DNA of 64,000 nucleotides, from assembly GCA_028532985.1 (NCBI GenBank), contig JANCIK010000004.1:2914001-2978000 (forward strand). The letters run 5' to 3'. Source of the DNA: Stropharia rugosoannulata. Taxonomy: Eukaryota; Basidiomycota; Agaricomycetes; Agaricales; Strophariaceae. Position 1 is the first letter of the stretch. Each line of letters starts with the position of its first letter. Position numbers and translations under genes: made by a program. Positions 22,017-33,490 of the stretch are shown piece by piece. The notes below the pieces were generated by a model that saw only the letters and a list, made by a program, of their open reading frames with translations, did no database searches and was not told where the DNA came from.

Positions 22017-23757
22017 ATGCTTCTCACAATCCAGAATCTGTCTGCTAGTCCAATTGTTCTCCATGGATACCCCAAAGGGTCAAAATTTAATGCTCGCACA
22101 AGGCGAACGCTCGCAGCACCCATAGACGAGTTTCATCTCCTTCCAGAAGCCAAGCACACGACTTCATTGGCCAAACGAACTGGATGCGGCATTTTCATCA
22201 AACATGCTGCGACAGGACTGGGCAAGCCAGATTCATATAGCTTGACCAAAGAATGGCGTATAGACTCTGAATCTTTCCGGATAGACTTGTCACTGGCTTT
22301 AGGAGCTTCATGGCAAGTCGTTCCTGTTCCGAAGGAATGCCCATGGGTGATCTTCAAGAGCCGGGTGAGCATTTGTTCTGCTAACTTGCCCCACGAAGGC
22401 TAAAGGAACCCAGGTTACACGGAAACATCACAAACTTCTGATTCTTAACCGTCGCAACCTTGAGTCCTTCTTGTCCGAGCTGCCTGACCGCCTTCCACTC
22501 TCATCTGTACTTCTTCCTGGTTAGTCATTCGAAGTCATATAGTTCGCAAAGCATTAATTTATACCTGCTTGAATATCAGGGACTCACGATACGTATGCAT
22601 ACCTTCTTCATCTGATCTCGTGTGGCTGAATATTAACCATCATATCTGGATATTAAACTTATTATAGCATGGCATTTTACGGCTGGCCTATTTCTCAGTG
22701 CCAGTCTCCTTCGACACTCTTAAGCACTCAGCTACACAGTGGAATCCGAGTTCTCGACATTCGTCTGGCTGTTATACCACCACCTCTGCCTGGGCAGAGG
22801 TTTCCGAGCGATAATCAGCAATTAATTGCATACCATGGACTATGGCCCCAACGGACACCCTTTCTATCTATTTTATTCGACATAGAGACATTCCTCACTT
22901 CTTCCGTTGGCCGCAAAGAGACTATAGTCATGTCACTCAAACAGGAAGACTTTGCTGTCACCCCTTCGTCACTCTTTTCGCAACTCGTCCATAAAACCAT
23001 TGTCCATGGGCCAGGAGGATGGAGCTCTCATCCGAAGGAAGGATCAGGTCCAGGTTCTGTTAATAGAGGAATGTGGTTTTTGGAAAACCGAATTCCAACA
23101 TTGGGTGAAGTCAGGGGGAAGGTCGTCATGTTTAGCAGATTTGGGGGGAGTGGAGAGGGGTGGGATGCTGGTCTGGAGGGACTAGGGATACATCCGACGA
23201 CCTGGCCGGACAGTGAGAAAGAAGGATTCGAATGGGAGGTCAAGGGCACACGGGTAAAGACCCATGATTGGTGTGTAATCTTGTCTCGTTCTGCTTGTCA
23301 AGACCATCTCTTTCTGACATGGTCGTACTACAGGTATGGGATACCGTCATTCTTTTCTATCCCAGAGAAACTTCGTCTTGCGACAATGAATATGATACCT
23401 CCAGAAAACACAAACAAGCCTTTTCTTCCCGTAACCTATTTTTCTGCAGCCTCATTCCCTTTTGCTTTTCCGCCCACCATCGCTAAAGGGTTCGGGTGGC
23501 CCAAATTAGGCTTGGGTATCGAAGGTGTCAACAGCCTCTTAGGGAAGTGGCTGATTGACAAGTTGGGTGGCGCTCCGGATCCTGAGATCAGTCAGTTCAC
23601 TGCCAATGGGGACGAGACGCAGACTACGGAGGAAGAGCCCAGAATACGTGGTTGGACGTTTTTGGACTACTACTCTCAGCCAGAAGATAATGCGCTTATT
23701 CCATTGTTGGTCGAGTGCAACTTCCGAGGAAGGATGGTTGGTGAAGAAGGATGGTGA
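22017..23757 (+). CDS. PI-PLC X-domain phosphodiesterase
   Basis: Exons 22017-22364, 22414-22519, 22579-22591, 22668-23270 and 23334-23757 keep one frame. After a ~150-aa N-terminal region the PLC-X fold begins: LLPG/THDT/MAFYGWPISQCQ with the first catalytic His, then GIRVLDIRL, LIAYHGLWPQ with the second His, ETIVMSLKQE, and GKVVMFSRFGG. Known family activity: metal-independent or Ca-linked cleavage of phosphoinositides or GPI-type lipids through a cyclic intermediate. No signal peptide, PH, EF-hand or C2 domain is seen, so this is a short X-only enzyme, unlike eukaryotic Ca-dependent PLC. The catalytic THD lies in a 13-nt microexon (see findings). The last intron (63 nt) is in frame and could be retained without a stop. 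Confidence 0.88.
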
Positions 23758-24993
23758 TACCCTTTTTACGCTACCGCGAACGCAACGTTATCGTTCGTTG
23801 GTGATCACTTGGAAAGACTCAAAATTCACATATCTGCTCTGCATCTAACTGGAATACATGCACCTACATTTTATACTTGGATTGGCGCTCTTTTACCTAT
23901 ATCTGTATCGAGGGTCTAGTACGGTCCCATCTACAATTTGCAAATAATTTGTTTAACAACCACAGGATTCGGAATATCGGCGGCCAGGGCTAGAACAGTG
24001 TCAAGGTGCAACTAATTTCGGCTTGTCACAACTTTTAAATTGCACCTCCTCTACGTGAAGATTGACCACTTGTTTACTACTGAGTCTCGTTATGTCGGGT
24101 TATATCAGTCTCAGAAGAACTAGAATATCAATGCTCCCCGCAGTCAACATAAGTAGCTTCCAAATCCTCCAAATTTATTCCACGATGCGCCTCTAAGGAT
24201 AAGATAAGCGTAGAGGGGCGTACGCGGCCGAACGATTAGGCCTGTCAGTGTCAACGGGCTCCGTAGGCACAGGACTGGCCTGTAGACGGAAATTTATTCA
24301 TTCTTTCGTCTCCCATTCGGTCGTCGCCCCTCTGAAATCACCTCGTCTTTTTTGCACCCACTCACTCGCTTTCCGGTATTTAGCTCAGCAGCTTGGTCTT
24401 CGGTACGCTCTCGGCCCAAGCGCCCTGGTCCACTCACTGAGGATTTCTCGGGCTAAGTCTCTGATGCAGAGTCCCTCACCTTGCTTCGTTCAGAGGATAT
24501 CGTGAGAAACGGCACATTAGGCAGACAGCTCCCGCTCGCTGCCCGCTCGCCCTGGTCACAGCGTGCGCATCGATGAGCCGTTTTTACTCAGCCCGAGAAA
24601 ACCTCCGCAACCTACTGAAAACGAACACTCGCTTAGCCGTGCAAAAATCTTTACTTCGGCATTCAACAGCGTTCCAGTTGATTTCATTAAAGCTGCATTC
24701 TGCACACATCACCCAGACTTGTCGGAGTCCTAGACAAGAATATTTTGCTCCCGTAGAATCTTTATTTCCCTTGAGCTACGGACAGCTTAACTTATACACG
24801 AAGTATGACGCAATCAATGCCTGTTTTCTCGTACTTTCTCGCCAGTTTCAAATCCAGTCGTGATCTAGCCACGGCCTGCCACGGCCCCTTCCTATCATAC
24901 ATAAAAGGGCATCCGCTCTCTTCTCGTTCCCATCACTGCTCCTATCTTACCAACCAGAGCTAACCGCTACTAACTTACTTCTCTGACAACGAT
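23758..24993. other. 1.2-kb spacer and promoter of the MIF-like gene
   Basis: No gene is recognised. The first half is AT-rich 3' flank of the PLC gene. From 24240 to 24930 there are many CTCGCT, CCTC and TCTC pyrimidine words leading to the TATA-like element at 24897. Confidence 0.45.
24897..24907 (+). promoter_or_regulatory. TATA-like element of the MIF-like gene
   Basis: ATACATAAAAGGG lies about 95 bp before the ATG at 24994. It is followed by a C/T-rich start region (CCGCTCTCTTCTCGTTCCC) typical of strongly expressed fungal genes. Confidence 0.6.
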
Positions 24994-25600
24994 ATGCCTA
25001 CTCTCAACCTCATCCACAACGTCAAGGTTTGTCTCGGGACATCCTGCTTTGATCCGTCGCTTAGCGCATGCTAATCTTACGTGCACCCACAGCTCGCCGA
25101 CCCGAAAGCACTAGCCCTCGAGCTTTCGAAAGTGCGTACTTAGGATTGTAATGCACAGGATGAAGATCATTGCTCAATCATCATCACTAGTTCGGTGCTG
25201 CCACCCTTGGAAAGCCCGAGTCCTACATATCAGTTATTATCACATATAACGAGACCCTGACTTTTGCTGGCTCATTCGATCCTGCTTTCAGCCTGCGGAT
25301 TGTGCGTGTTCTAAAATATCACTACCAACATAAACAAATATGAAATGCGCCCCACATGTTTTCAGGACAGTCTCGATAACCTGAGCGATGAGCTCAACGA
25401 CAAGTACAGCCAAGCATTTGGCAAGTTCTTCGAGGAAAAATTGGGAGCACCAAGCAACCGTGGATACATCACGTACATTGATCCAGGACGGGGTTACATT
25501 GGGTATGTGCATGAGACAGTCCTGGCAATCTGACATCTCAATGAACATTTGCTGTAGGTTTGAACAAACAACATTTGCCACAATCTTTGGCAAGAAGTAA
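24994..25600 (+). CDS. MIF-like tautomerase superfamily protein
   Basis: Five exons (24994-25026, 25093-25131, 25191-25301, 25366-25502, 25558-25600) give 120 residues, close to the ~115 of macrophage migration inhibitory factor. The N-terminus is MPTLNLIHNV, so Pro becomes residue 1 after Met removal, as required for tautomerase catalysis. LGKPESYISVII matches the family's LGKPxxYI block with its active-site Lys. The C-terminal GYITYIDPGRGYIGFEQTTF and ATIFG match the MIF strand pattern. Known chemistry: keto-enol tautomerisation of phenylpyruvate-like substrates. The fungal physiological role is unknown. Cytosolic; no signal peptide. Confidence 0.9.
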
Positions 25601-25973
25601 TTGGCTACTTGAGAAGCGCTGAAGATGGTAGCCCTGGAGCCAATGTAACAATGTAATTATAGCCAATGAGTTAACTCCATAAATGAACCTGAATACTCTA
25701 TGAGTACTTCAGAGGTTGATACACCTAAATTTTGTTGGTATGTTCAAGAGTACATCTAGGTCGACATTCAATAGAATAAAACATTAAGAGTCCCATACAC
25801 ATTGTCGTCCAGATACACCATGCCGATAAGCAGAAAGAGACTGTCTACTAATATTGCAGAAGGACCGTTGCCGGTGCGCAACATGATAAATGACAGTCTG
25901 CTAAGCATGCAGCGCGGCGATTCATGATGTGTGTATCGATAATGCTACAAAAGTTATAGAAAATACAAGCGTA
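25601..25973. other. convergent spacer, MIF-like / U1A-like
   Basis: 373 bp of 3' flanks between converging genes, with no other feature. Confidence 0.4.
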
Positions 25974-27089
25974 TTACTTCCTGGCGAACGTGATCTTGAA
26001 AAAACACATCAGCAGATGATGGAGGGCAAGAGAAGTATCAGACGTACCTTGATCTTGTTCTCTCCATCCAGTTTGTAATTATGCAAGGCATCTTTTGCGA
26101 CGCCAGCGCTTCCCTCGTCCATGAATTCGACGAAAGCGATATCTCGTTTCGTCGGGATGAGACGCACTTCGTATAGGTTGGGGTACCTGACAGATGTCTA
26201 TGAGTGGTCGAGTCGGACATACAGTAACTGAAACAAACTGGGAGAATAAGGCCATAAGCTGATCTTTCGTGACAGATTCGGGGAGATTTTGAAGGAAAAG
26301 AATCTTGTTGGGTGGGAGGTACTCGTCCGGCATCTGGACGTTTGGACGCTTGGGAGCTGGGGCTGAAGCTCCGCCGTCGACTGCGCAAAAACGATTAGTA
26401 TGGTAACTGTAATAGGCGCAGTACTCGACGAACTTTCCGCAGCCAAACGCTTCGCCCTGAATTTCGACTTCAGAGGATTTGTGTACCGTGTCTTCTCTGG
26501 GGTAACCTGTAATCAGTCACTTGTTTCTAGATTGACTCGCAAGTATCGTACTTTTATGCTCATCCCTGAAGGCCTTGTGTTCATCGAAGTGATTACCGTC
26601 CAATCTCATCACTACCGCGTCTGATCTTGTGCGAGCGAATGATATTTGCTAGTAGCGCGTAATTAGCGTGCAGTCGTATATCTGAGCACATTAAAGTTTT
26701 CACCATGGGCTTTGAGTACAGAGGAAATCGTTGAACTTCTTTCATCGCGTTCTTCGCAATTTCGGCTGACGGGAACGAGACGAACGCTTGTCCCCGCATG
26801 CGCAGATTATTGTGCGCAACCACATCGAGAACTTCCCCATAAACTTTGAAAAGTCCCCGCAGCGTCGTTTTCATGACTGTAATGCATAATTATCAGTTTC
26901 ATGAAACATCGTGCAGCAAAGCGCACCTTCTGGCTTAATCTTCTCGTTCAAATTCTGAATATAGAGAGTCTCGCAGGCATAGTCTTCAGCTGGTTTGCTC
27001 TGTTCAGAAGTTGGCGCAGGCGTATCGAGCACCATAGCGGAGTCATCTGTGGGTGCTACCGGTATAGTTGCTGGCGCCGCCTCGGTCAT
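25974..27089 (-). CDS. U1A/U2B''-type snRNP protein with two RRMs
   Basis: Starts at the ATG at 27089 and ends with TAA at 25974-25976, in about five exons. After a ~45-aa acidic/Pro-rich leader, RRM1 has RNP2 TLYIQNLNEKIKPE, the U1A-like LRGLFKVYGEVLDVVAH, and RNP1 MRGQAFVSF. A linker leads to RRM2 with PNKILFLQNLPESVTKDQL, RNP1 DIAFVEFMDE and the ending HNYKLDGENKIKITFARK. NEKIK and the RNKILFLxNL spacing are diagnostic of the U1A/U2B''/SNF family, whose RRM1 binds U1 or U2 snRNA hairpins. Whether this is U1A or U2B'' cannot be told from sequence alone; fungi often keep one. Divergent to the gene at 27536. Confidence 0.92.
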
Positions 27090-27535
27090 TGTAGTATGAA
27101 AGTAGTAGAAACCGAGTCAATGATTTTGTTGAAGTCTGCTTGTAAGCGGCAGCGCGGTCAGGCATAGTATTTGCCATTGTTGTCTGAAGCCCTTATGCAG
27201 TGCTGAGGTCACTCTGCTCTCACCTTTTGCTTGGCACCTTGCTCAAATTGAAGCTTAAATTACTAGTCACAGCTGCTCTTAGCAGAACATGGCGGTATTT
27301 CCTTGCTTGAGACCTAAGGTCTTTGATTTTCAGCCGTGCTCAGGCCTCATGACTACTATGAACACCTTATTCAAAATCCGCCTCGGACAATACGAGGGTC
27401 TGTTCCGCAATTCCGAGTCATCGATTTTAATATCCTTCAGTGTTCGAGTGTCTCAACCCTCTGTTCCTTCGCCTCTTTGCTCAATTCTCTGGTTTCTTGG
27501 CTGTCCTGGTGACTGTTCTCTTCTGAAGCTCGATA
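27090..27535. promoter_or_regulatory. divergent promoter region, U1A-like / DUF6593-like
   Basis: 446 bp between two divergent start codons. Nothing else is recognised. Confidence 0.4.
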
Positions 27536-28289
27536 ATGGATCTTTATCTCGTGTCTACAAGTGCTCAAAATACGAGTCTAGTCTCAGCAAATGGCGTATC
27601 GCATTACGAGATCTACACTACGCGAGTTCAAGGTGGTGCTTGCGTTACGTGCATCTTTCGGCCCTCTGTTAGCCCACAGGACAGCATTGTCGCTGAGATC
27701 GAATGGAAGTCGCGCTCGATGCCTACCATGATACGCAGTCCTCTTCTCAGTGAAGCTGCTCAACATGTCGGTCTTGTGGGAACCGGTATCAGAGCATTAA
27801 GTTACCTGTACAAGCGCGGTCTATTCAGCGCGTAAGTAAGCCAAACAAACCCCGCGTGTGATCTTCCAGTAAACCCATATAAGCTCGCGATACTTCATTG
27901 GCGACGACGCGCTAGAGTATCAGTGGAAAGCTAAAGGTGTCGGAGCCGTTGTAGGCCGGTAATTTCTCCTAAAATACCAGCAATTCTCACTTTTTTCTTT
28001 TTAGCTTACTCGTTCCAATACGGGCATTCAAATTGCTTCCACAAGCTGGGCCTTGGTCACTGAAGGCTCATTTGCTGGTCAAAAGAGACAAGTTCTCAGG
28101 ATCGAGCCGTGCTCAATTGACATTGATTTAATTGTTCTTACGTTTGTCATTATGGAGACGAAAAGGCGAGAAAAGGACGGGTTTATCGACAAATACTACG
28201 CATTAAATGACGAAGTCCCCCAGGGGGATTCCGTTGGCCTTGCGGAGCTCGACACCAGTGTAGATGGAGGTGCTGTAGGAGAACTTTGA
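27536..28289 (+). CDS. DUF6593-like basidiomycete protein
   Basis: Exons 27536-27831, about 27894-27957 and about 28012-28289 join into ~210 residues. Visible pieces are MDLYLVSTSAQNTSL, HYEIYTTR, IVAEIEWKS, SRYFIGDDALEYQWKAKGVG, a strand-like STSWALVTEG and LRIEPCSIDIDLIVLTFVIM with KRREKD. The order (Y-x-I-x-T, A-x-I-E-W, F-x-G-x-D-x-x-x-Y-x-W-K, then a final hydrophobic strand before a K/R cluster) resembles the fungal DUF6593 family expanded in mushrooms. Function unknown. The second donor (GTAGGC) is atypical and was chosen because it alone keeps the frame. Confidence 0.7.
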
Positions 28290-28406
28290 TAACTTCCCAT
28301 TCATGTTCCATCCGTAACTTGTTTAGGATAAATACGATCATCAGTAGAACTACTATTTTAACTTAAATTTACGACTGCAGTTATGGTTCACCGGTAACTT
28401 GAAGGG

Positions 28407-30268
28407 TCAGGTAGAAAAGGCTAGAATTCTGTGATAATCTTCCTTCACACTTTGGAAGGTTTCTTCCAGCTTTTCATATCGTTCATCCTCTTCCATTTGG
28501 GCCAAAATTTCCTGAGATACACCGCTTAGTGAATACCATCTAGAAATAAGAGTCGAACCTACAAAATTGAATCGGTATAGCCTTTCTTTAACTTGCAACC
28601 GATAAGCTTTCATGATAGTTTTGTTTGATGGGTCCAAATACAGTAGGATCAACATCTCCATTAGTCTCTGAAATTGTCTCTGTATGAAGAACGCCTTTCA
28701 GGAATAAAATTGACGTTTTGGAAACAAAGTGACATACGCCAGCGATCTTAAGATCCTTCCTCCATTTTTCTACCCATGGCTTATCGGAAGGTGGCACAAG
28801 TTTTCCCTTCGGCGCCTCTTGATCTCCTGCATCAGTACGACCTGTCTTCCTAGGACGTCCCATGCTGCCTACACCTCGCGTTTCTTGTGGTCCAAAGGCC
28901 TCCTCCATGAACTGCTCATGAGTGAGGAGCATTTGAAGGTCATTCTTGTCTCGCAGGTCCTCGAAAGCCTCTGCCGGATCCTCCACCGTGAGCTCGGCGA
29001 TATGAGGGCTTTTCGTGATATACTGATAAATAGCTTTATATAATTCAGCTAAAATTGATGAAAGAATAAGTAACCGGGTTGAACAAAATAAAAAATCTAA
29101 CGTACATCCGTGACCATGGCGTTGATAAGGCGTTGTTATAATGAATTGACTGTTCACAAAGCCATCTATGAGCAGAAGTTCGTCTGTGCCGCCTAGACTC
29201 ACCTTAGTCGCAATCGAATTTTTTCTGGATAGTAATAAAATGGATAGAGAGATGAGTATCCAACAAAGTGATATGTAGTTGTGTGTGACGAGTCCCTCCG
29301 TTTCCGCTTCTCGTACCTAAATTTACATTGTCCAGTGTTGGCATTAGGATAGACAACAAAAGACGACGTACAAGACCACAAACTCCCAGCCGTCTTCTTC
29401 GTCGTTTATATAAGAGCCTCCTTCAATATAGAGAAGTACGAAGAGTTGCATTTTTCGATGATAGTCACGGAACCCAGGAGTATCCCATGTAGCCTAAGTG
29501 TACGTTAGTTCGTAAATTAAGAAAAGGTTTAGGTGGCCACTTGCATGATAGACTTCATACTCGATGGTATCCTCACTCCCGGGATCTAGCTGAGCATCGC
29601 CAGCCCGTTTCCGTTTCCCTTTCGAAGATGCGTTTGGAGATTGACGCGTGTACGAATATATAAGCTGTCCAAGTGGTCTGAAGTTGGTGGCATCCTCCTC
29701 AACTCGTTTCAGAAATGCATCTTCGTCTGTGTGATATCCTGCGCGCGTATTACGGGCTGAACGGTCACTTGAAGGGATGAACTTACCTGGGGGAATGAAA
29801 CGACTGAGGATGCCTTCTACGTCATCTACTGTTGATGTCGAAGGCAGCTTTTCGGAATAATTTACAGAGAGATACTGTTCCAAGGAACCGGAGGCAAAAC
29901 GCAGCTTGAAGTACGGTTGGACTAGAGCACCCTATTGTAATGGCTATACAACTCACATCAATAACAAGGTCCTTATAACCGTAGATCTTCTCATCTTCTC
30001 CATATATCTATGAGAGAGCAACAAGGTACTTCAATTGTAGCATATCAAGAACCATAGAATGAAGCATCGTACTGGGTATGTGAAAGTTGGATTGAATTGT
30101 TCGTATGTTTCGTCTTCAGCGAGAGCTTCTTTATCTTTCTGTGCCCTTACTGGATAAAAGGCAGATAGAAAGGGTCGCTCAGCGCGCCGCCACGAACGTC
30201 ACTCTTATATGCCACGGACCTAGTGATAATACAAAAGATTCATTGGAATCCGAAGTCCAGTCAGACAT
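28407..30268 (-). CDS. HAT1: histone acetyltransferase type B catalytic subunit Hat1
   Basis: The ATG at 30268 starts MSDWTSDSNESFVLSL. A first intron with acceptor CCAG joins to VRAQKDKEALAEDETYEQFN and PTFTYP, then IYGEDEKIYGYKDLVIDV, the Hat1 N-terminal block. Further exons carry FVLLYIEGGSYIND and WEFVVLY (substrate channel), YHFVGYSSLYPFYYYPEKIR, SQFIITTPYQRHGHG (acetyl-CoA-binding QxxGxG) and ITKSPHIAELTVEDPAEAFE. The C-terminus ends HRILAFST at 28407. Known role: acetylates Lys5 and Lys12 of newly made histone H4 with the WD40 partner Hat2. About seven introns; total ~480 aa. Convergent with the DUF6593-like gene, 117 bp apart. Confidence 0.93.
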
Positions 30269-31207
30269 TCTTAAGAGTAAGCGCGTAGAATTCGTGAGAG
30301 TCAGGGAATGGCAAGTTGGCTAAGATTTGAAGTTGATTGCAGTGGCAAACGGCCAAGTGAAAGTCGCCGAGAGAGCTTAGAGGCGCATTGTTGACGCGTT
30401 ATTTGGTCCTGCGGCTCGTCCACAAGTCATCCAAATACCCGTAATTCAATAGCAAACAACCTCTCTTTTTGACTTGACTTAAAGCTTCAGGACAGAAGGG
30501 CTTGTTAAGAGCTCGCACTCATGTCTTCCTTGTCTTTGATTAATCTAACGACGTCTTACAGGAGGTCTCCAAAAATATGGATCACGGGTGCTTTACCCTT
30601 AACGGAAGCACCCTCCCGTACCAAGGTAGGCAAGTACAGAGTCCAGACTCCAGAGGCGGTTCCACTGGGCTCTTTAGGACCTTCTTGTCTTGCCCTTATC
30701 CGCCACTAGATGTTACTGGAGTTCATTCCGGGTCTATCATGCCTCATGCTACCGCGCAATTTGTCAAAACTGCATTGCATAGCCTTTGATTCAACGTTGT
30801 CCAGCACTCCGAGAATACGTTGCATCACAGCGTGTGAGGCTATTATCTACTTTTGAAAAACCCGCGTCCGTGCCGAGGTTGCTGGACTATTTTTACGAGT
30901 TTCAAAATAGAAACCCGCAGCAGGAAGACAGCAAGGATTAATTTTATCTGATTTCGACTATTTTGGAGCAACAATGAACACCTGGTGGCACGACATTAGC
31001 TTGTTCTGTCTTGCTCTCAAACATAACATCAACATTGAGGTTTGCACGGTTTTACAACCTTTCTTAGATCTGCTTTGCTATATTATAACCCCTTCGCGAC
31101 ACCCCACTACTTCTTATATTCTGGCAGTTCATTGACTTGGATCTGACGCTTTGTGCTGAACCTGAAGCTGTTCCAACCATTTTCCAACCTCCAAAAATTT
31201 AGATACC
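30269..31207. other. 0.94-kb spacer HAT1 to GH16
   Basis: Divergent intergenic region. Two short overlapping reading frames (30521-30709 and 30577-30789) have no recognisable domain or splice partners and are not called. The right third (about 31075-31200) probably holds the GH16 promoter and leader. Confidence 0.45.
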
Positions 31208-33072
31208 ATGCATGGTAGAATCCTCTTCACTCTTGCTTCTTTCAGTGTCATTTCCTGCTTTTCTCTTCCCGACTTCCTCAACCGTAACGCTCTATCATCG
31301 GCCTTTCATTGGCCGCGATCAGCGAAGCGGAGCGAGCAATTGGACAATACCGGGATTAACTTTAATCCTAACGGCTCTGCATTTGTATGGCTACAGTTTG
31401 ATGAATATTCTGGACAGTCTTTCTTTGAGTGAGTAACTAGATTTCGGACTCCTTTCCATCGTTCAAACCAGAATGACATCCTCTTCAGTCGGTGGACGTT
31501 CTTTGATGGTCCTGACCCAACAAGGTAAATATTTCTTATTTCTTCTTGTGCAGCCACTAATCCCGTTCTTTTTCATTCAAGTGGAAGTGTAACGTAAGCT
31601 AAGTCATTGCAGGAGAAATTTCTTACCCTTATTCCTTTTCGACAAGATATGTCAACCAATCGACAGCATTTGAAAAAGGCTACGTGTTTGTCCAAGACAA
31701 TGGAACCGTGATCATGAAAGCAGATGACCAAACAACTCTGCCTATGGGCCAAAATCGGGAGAGGTAATTCGAGCCGCGTTGCATCATTCTAATTTCACAC
31801 AAGAGTTGACTTGCTGATAACTTTATATAGCGTTCGTATCTCAAGCAACACGACCTATAACACAGGTCTTTTTGTCTTGGATCTGAATAGAGCCCCATGG
31901 GGGTGTGGTACGAATCGTTTCATGTATATAAACATATGCATCTAAACTACTCTATTCGAAGCCATCTGGCCTGCTTTCTGGACCGTTGGAGACAATTGGC
32001 CTAGTGTAAGCCTCCTTTGTCTCCTCGAGTTTGTCCCCTACGCTTTCTAACATTTCAGATTTCTCAGAATGGGGAGATAGATATTCTTGAAGGCGTTCAT
32101 GATAATGAACATAATCAAGTTGCGTGGCACACCAACCCAGGTATCTACTTTTTCACTTTCAAGGTAATGACCGGCTCTAATCTTTTTTTTAATAAACAGG
32201 TTGCATGCTAGATCCAAATGCAACCTACACAGGAACCATCCCGGTACGCTACGCTGTCTTCAAAAATCTGGGCCACTAAAACAGTGCATACTTCAATCAG
32301 CAAACCAATGGCGTCAATAATACCGACTGCGATGCCAGTGTCAACAGTAACTCTGGCTGTGATGTCACTGACTGGAGCAGAGCATCATATGGACCGTTTT
32401 TCGAAGCTCAAGGTGGAGGTATTCTTGCTATGAAATGGGATGAAAATGACATCTCAGTTTGTAAGTCGGACAGCTAAATGCCTTGTATAACTTACGATTT
32501 ATTATTGCATATAGGGTCTTTCTACAGAGCTGCTATTCCTGTGGATGTAATACAGAAAACTCCGAACCCATCGTTATGGGGGCCCCCATCAGCAATATTG
32601 CAAAGCTCCCAGTGTGATATTGGAACATTTTTTGCAAATCATACAATTGTTTTTGGTTAGTCCATGTCCATCTTTCATCGTACCAATGTTAACTGATTGT
32701 ATTTGCCAGATATTACATTCTGCGGTATGACATCTCATTTTACTTACTCAGATGGTTGATTAATTACGCCAAAGGTGATTGGGCTGGCAACTCGTATGCA
32801 ACATCTGGGTGCCCGGGCACCTGTTCTGAGACGCTAATGGATCCCACTAATTTTGAGGTGAGGCACAGGCAACCTCTCCGTATATGACTTGTTGAACTTT
32901 CATGTTATGCCAGAATGCGACATGGAGCATTAATTCCCTCCAAGTGTATCGAAAGCAGCTTTTATCGGGTAACATGACGACTCTCGAATCTTCTGTTTTT
33001 CAATCATCGAACTCTCAGTTGTGGATTAAAACCACAGTTTTCGCTGTCATTTTGATTATTGGTTTGAATTGA
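31208..33072 (+). CDS. GH16 family endo-beta-glucanase, secreted, possibly GPI-anchored
   Basis: Starts MHGRILFTLASFSVISCFSL (signal peptide). About ten short exons rebuild a GH16 fold: WLQFDEYSGQSFFDRWTFFD, GPDPTSGSVTYVNQSTAF, SNTTYNTGLFVLDLNRAPWG, IWPAFWTVGDNWP, then the catalytic motif NGEIDILEGVHDNEHNQ (nucleophile Glu, assisting Asp and acid/base Glu in ExDxxE, the bulge type of laminarinase-like enzymes). The C-terminal half has Cys-rich loops (CDASVNSNSGCDVTDW, CPGTCSETLMDP) and Asn-glycosylation sites. The last ~20 residues (WIKTTVFAVILIIGLN after a Ser/Asn-rich stretch) resemble a GPI or tail-anchor signal. Expected role: cleavage or remodelling of beta-1,3/1,6-glucan in the cell wall. 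The YVNQSTA exon uses the acceptor at ACAAG. Confidence 0.88.
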
Positions 33073-33490
33073 TGACTACTGCAGCTTTTACTCCAATTCA
33101 CTCACGAATTAGTACTTTAAGCTAGACTAGCAATTACATAAGTAACGACACCACTAAAATGTACTCGATGTAATGGTTAGGCAGACATAGTATTAAAATA
33201 ATATCATGATCCTCTCGATAGACTAAGCAGGTACGTTGCGCGTTAGTGAATGAACCAAGAATAATTGAAGAATGAACGTTGACGTTGAACGTTGAACGTT
33301 GAACTTGGAATGAACACAAAATGAACGAGTTGAATTGAACAGCCGTTCGGTATCTTTAGTCAGGGCCGGGGATCCCGCTCGTCAGTATGTGCACAGTGCA
33401 ACACATAAGTGGAAGTATTTGTCTCCAGACTTGTCGGTAGTCTAGCATTTTGCATCTTTCCTTCTAGTTTCTGTGCATCGCGTTCTAGCT
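33073..33490. other. spacer upstream of RAD1
   Basis: 418 bp, AT-rich. Includes the short direct repeat at 33274-33306 and then the RAD1 promoter. Confidence 0.4.
33274..33306 (+). repeat. GAACGTT direct repeat
   Basis: Four near-exact tandem units of GAACGTT (one lacking AA), followed by two further TGAAC words. It is located ~190 bp upstream of the RAD1 start and could be simple-sequence slippage or a clustered protein-binding site. Confidence 0.6.

Noticed and set aside
28550..28575. B-box-like GGTTCGACTC on the minus strand suggesting a tRNA
   Set aside because: Lies inside a HAT1 coding exon (FNFVGSTLISRW), and no A box or cloverleaf can be built around it.
30521..30789. Two overlapping 60-70-codon frames upstream of the GH16 gene
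   Set aside because: No signal peptide, domain or splice continuation. Most likely chance.
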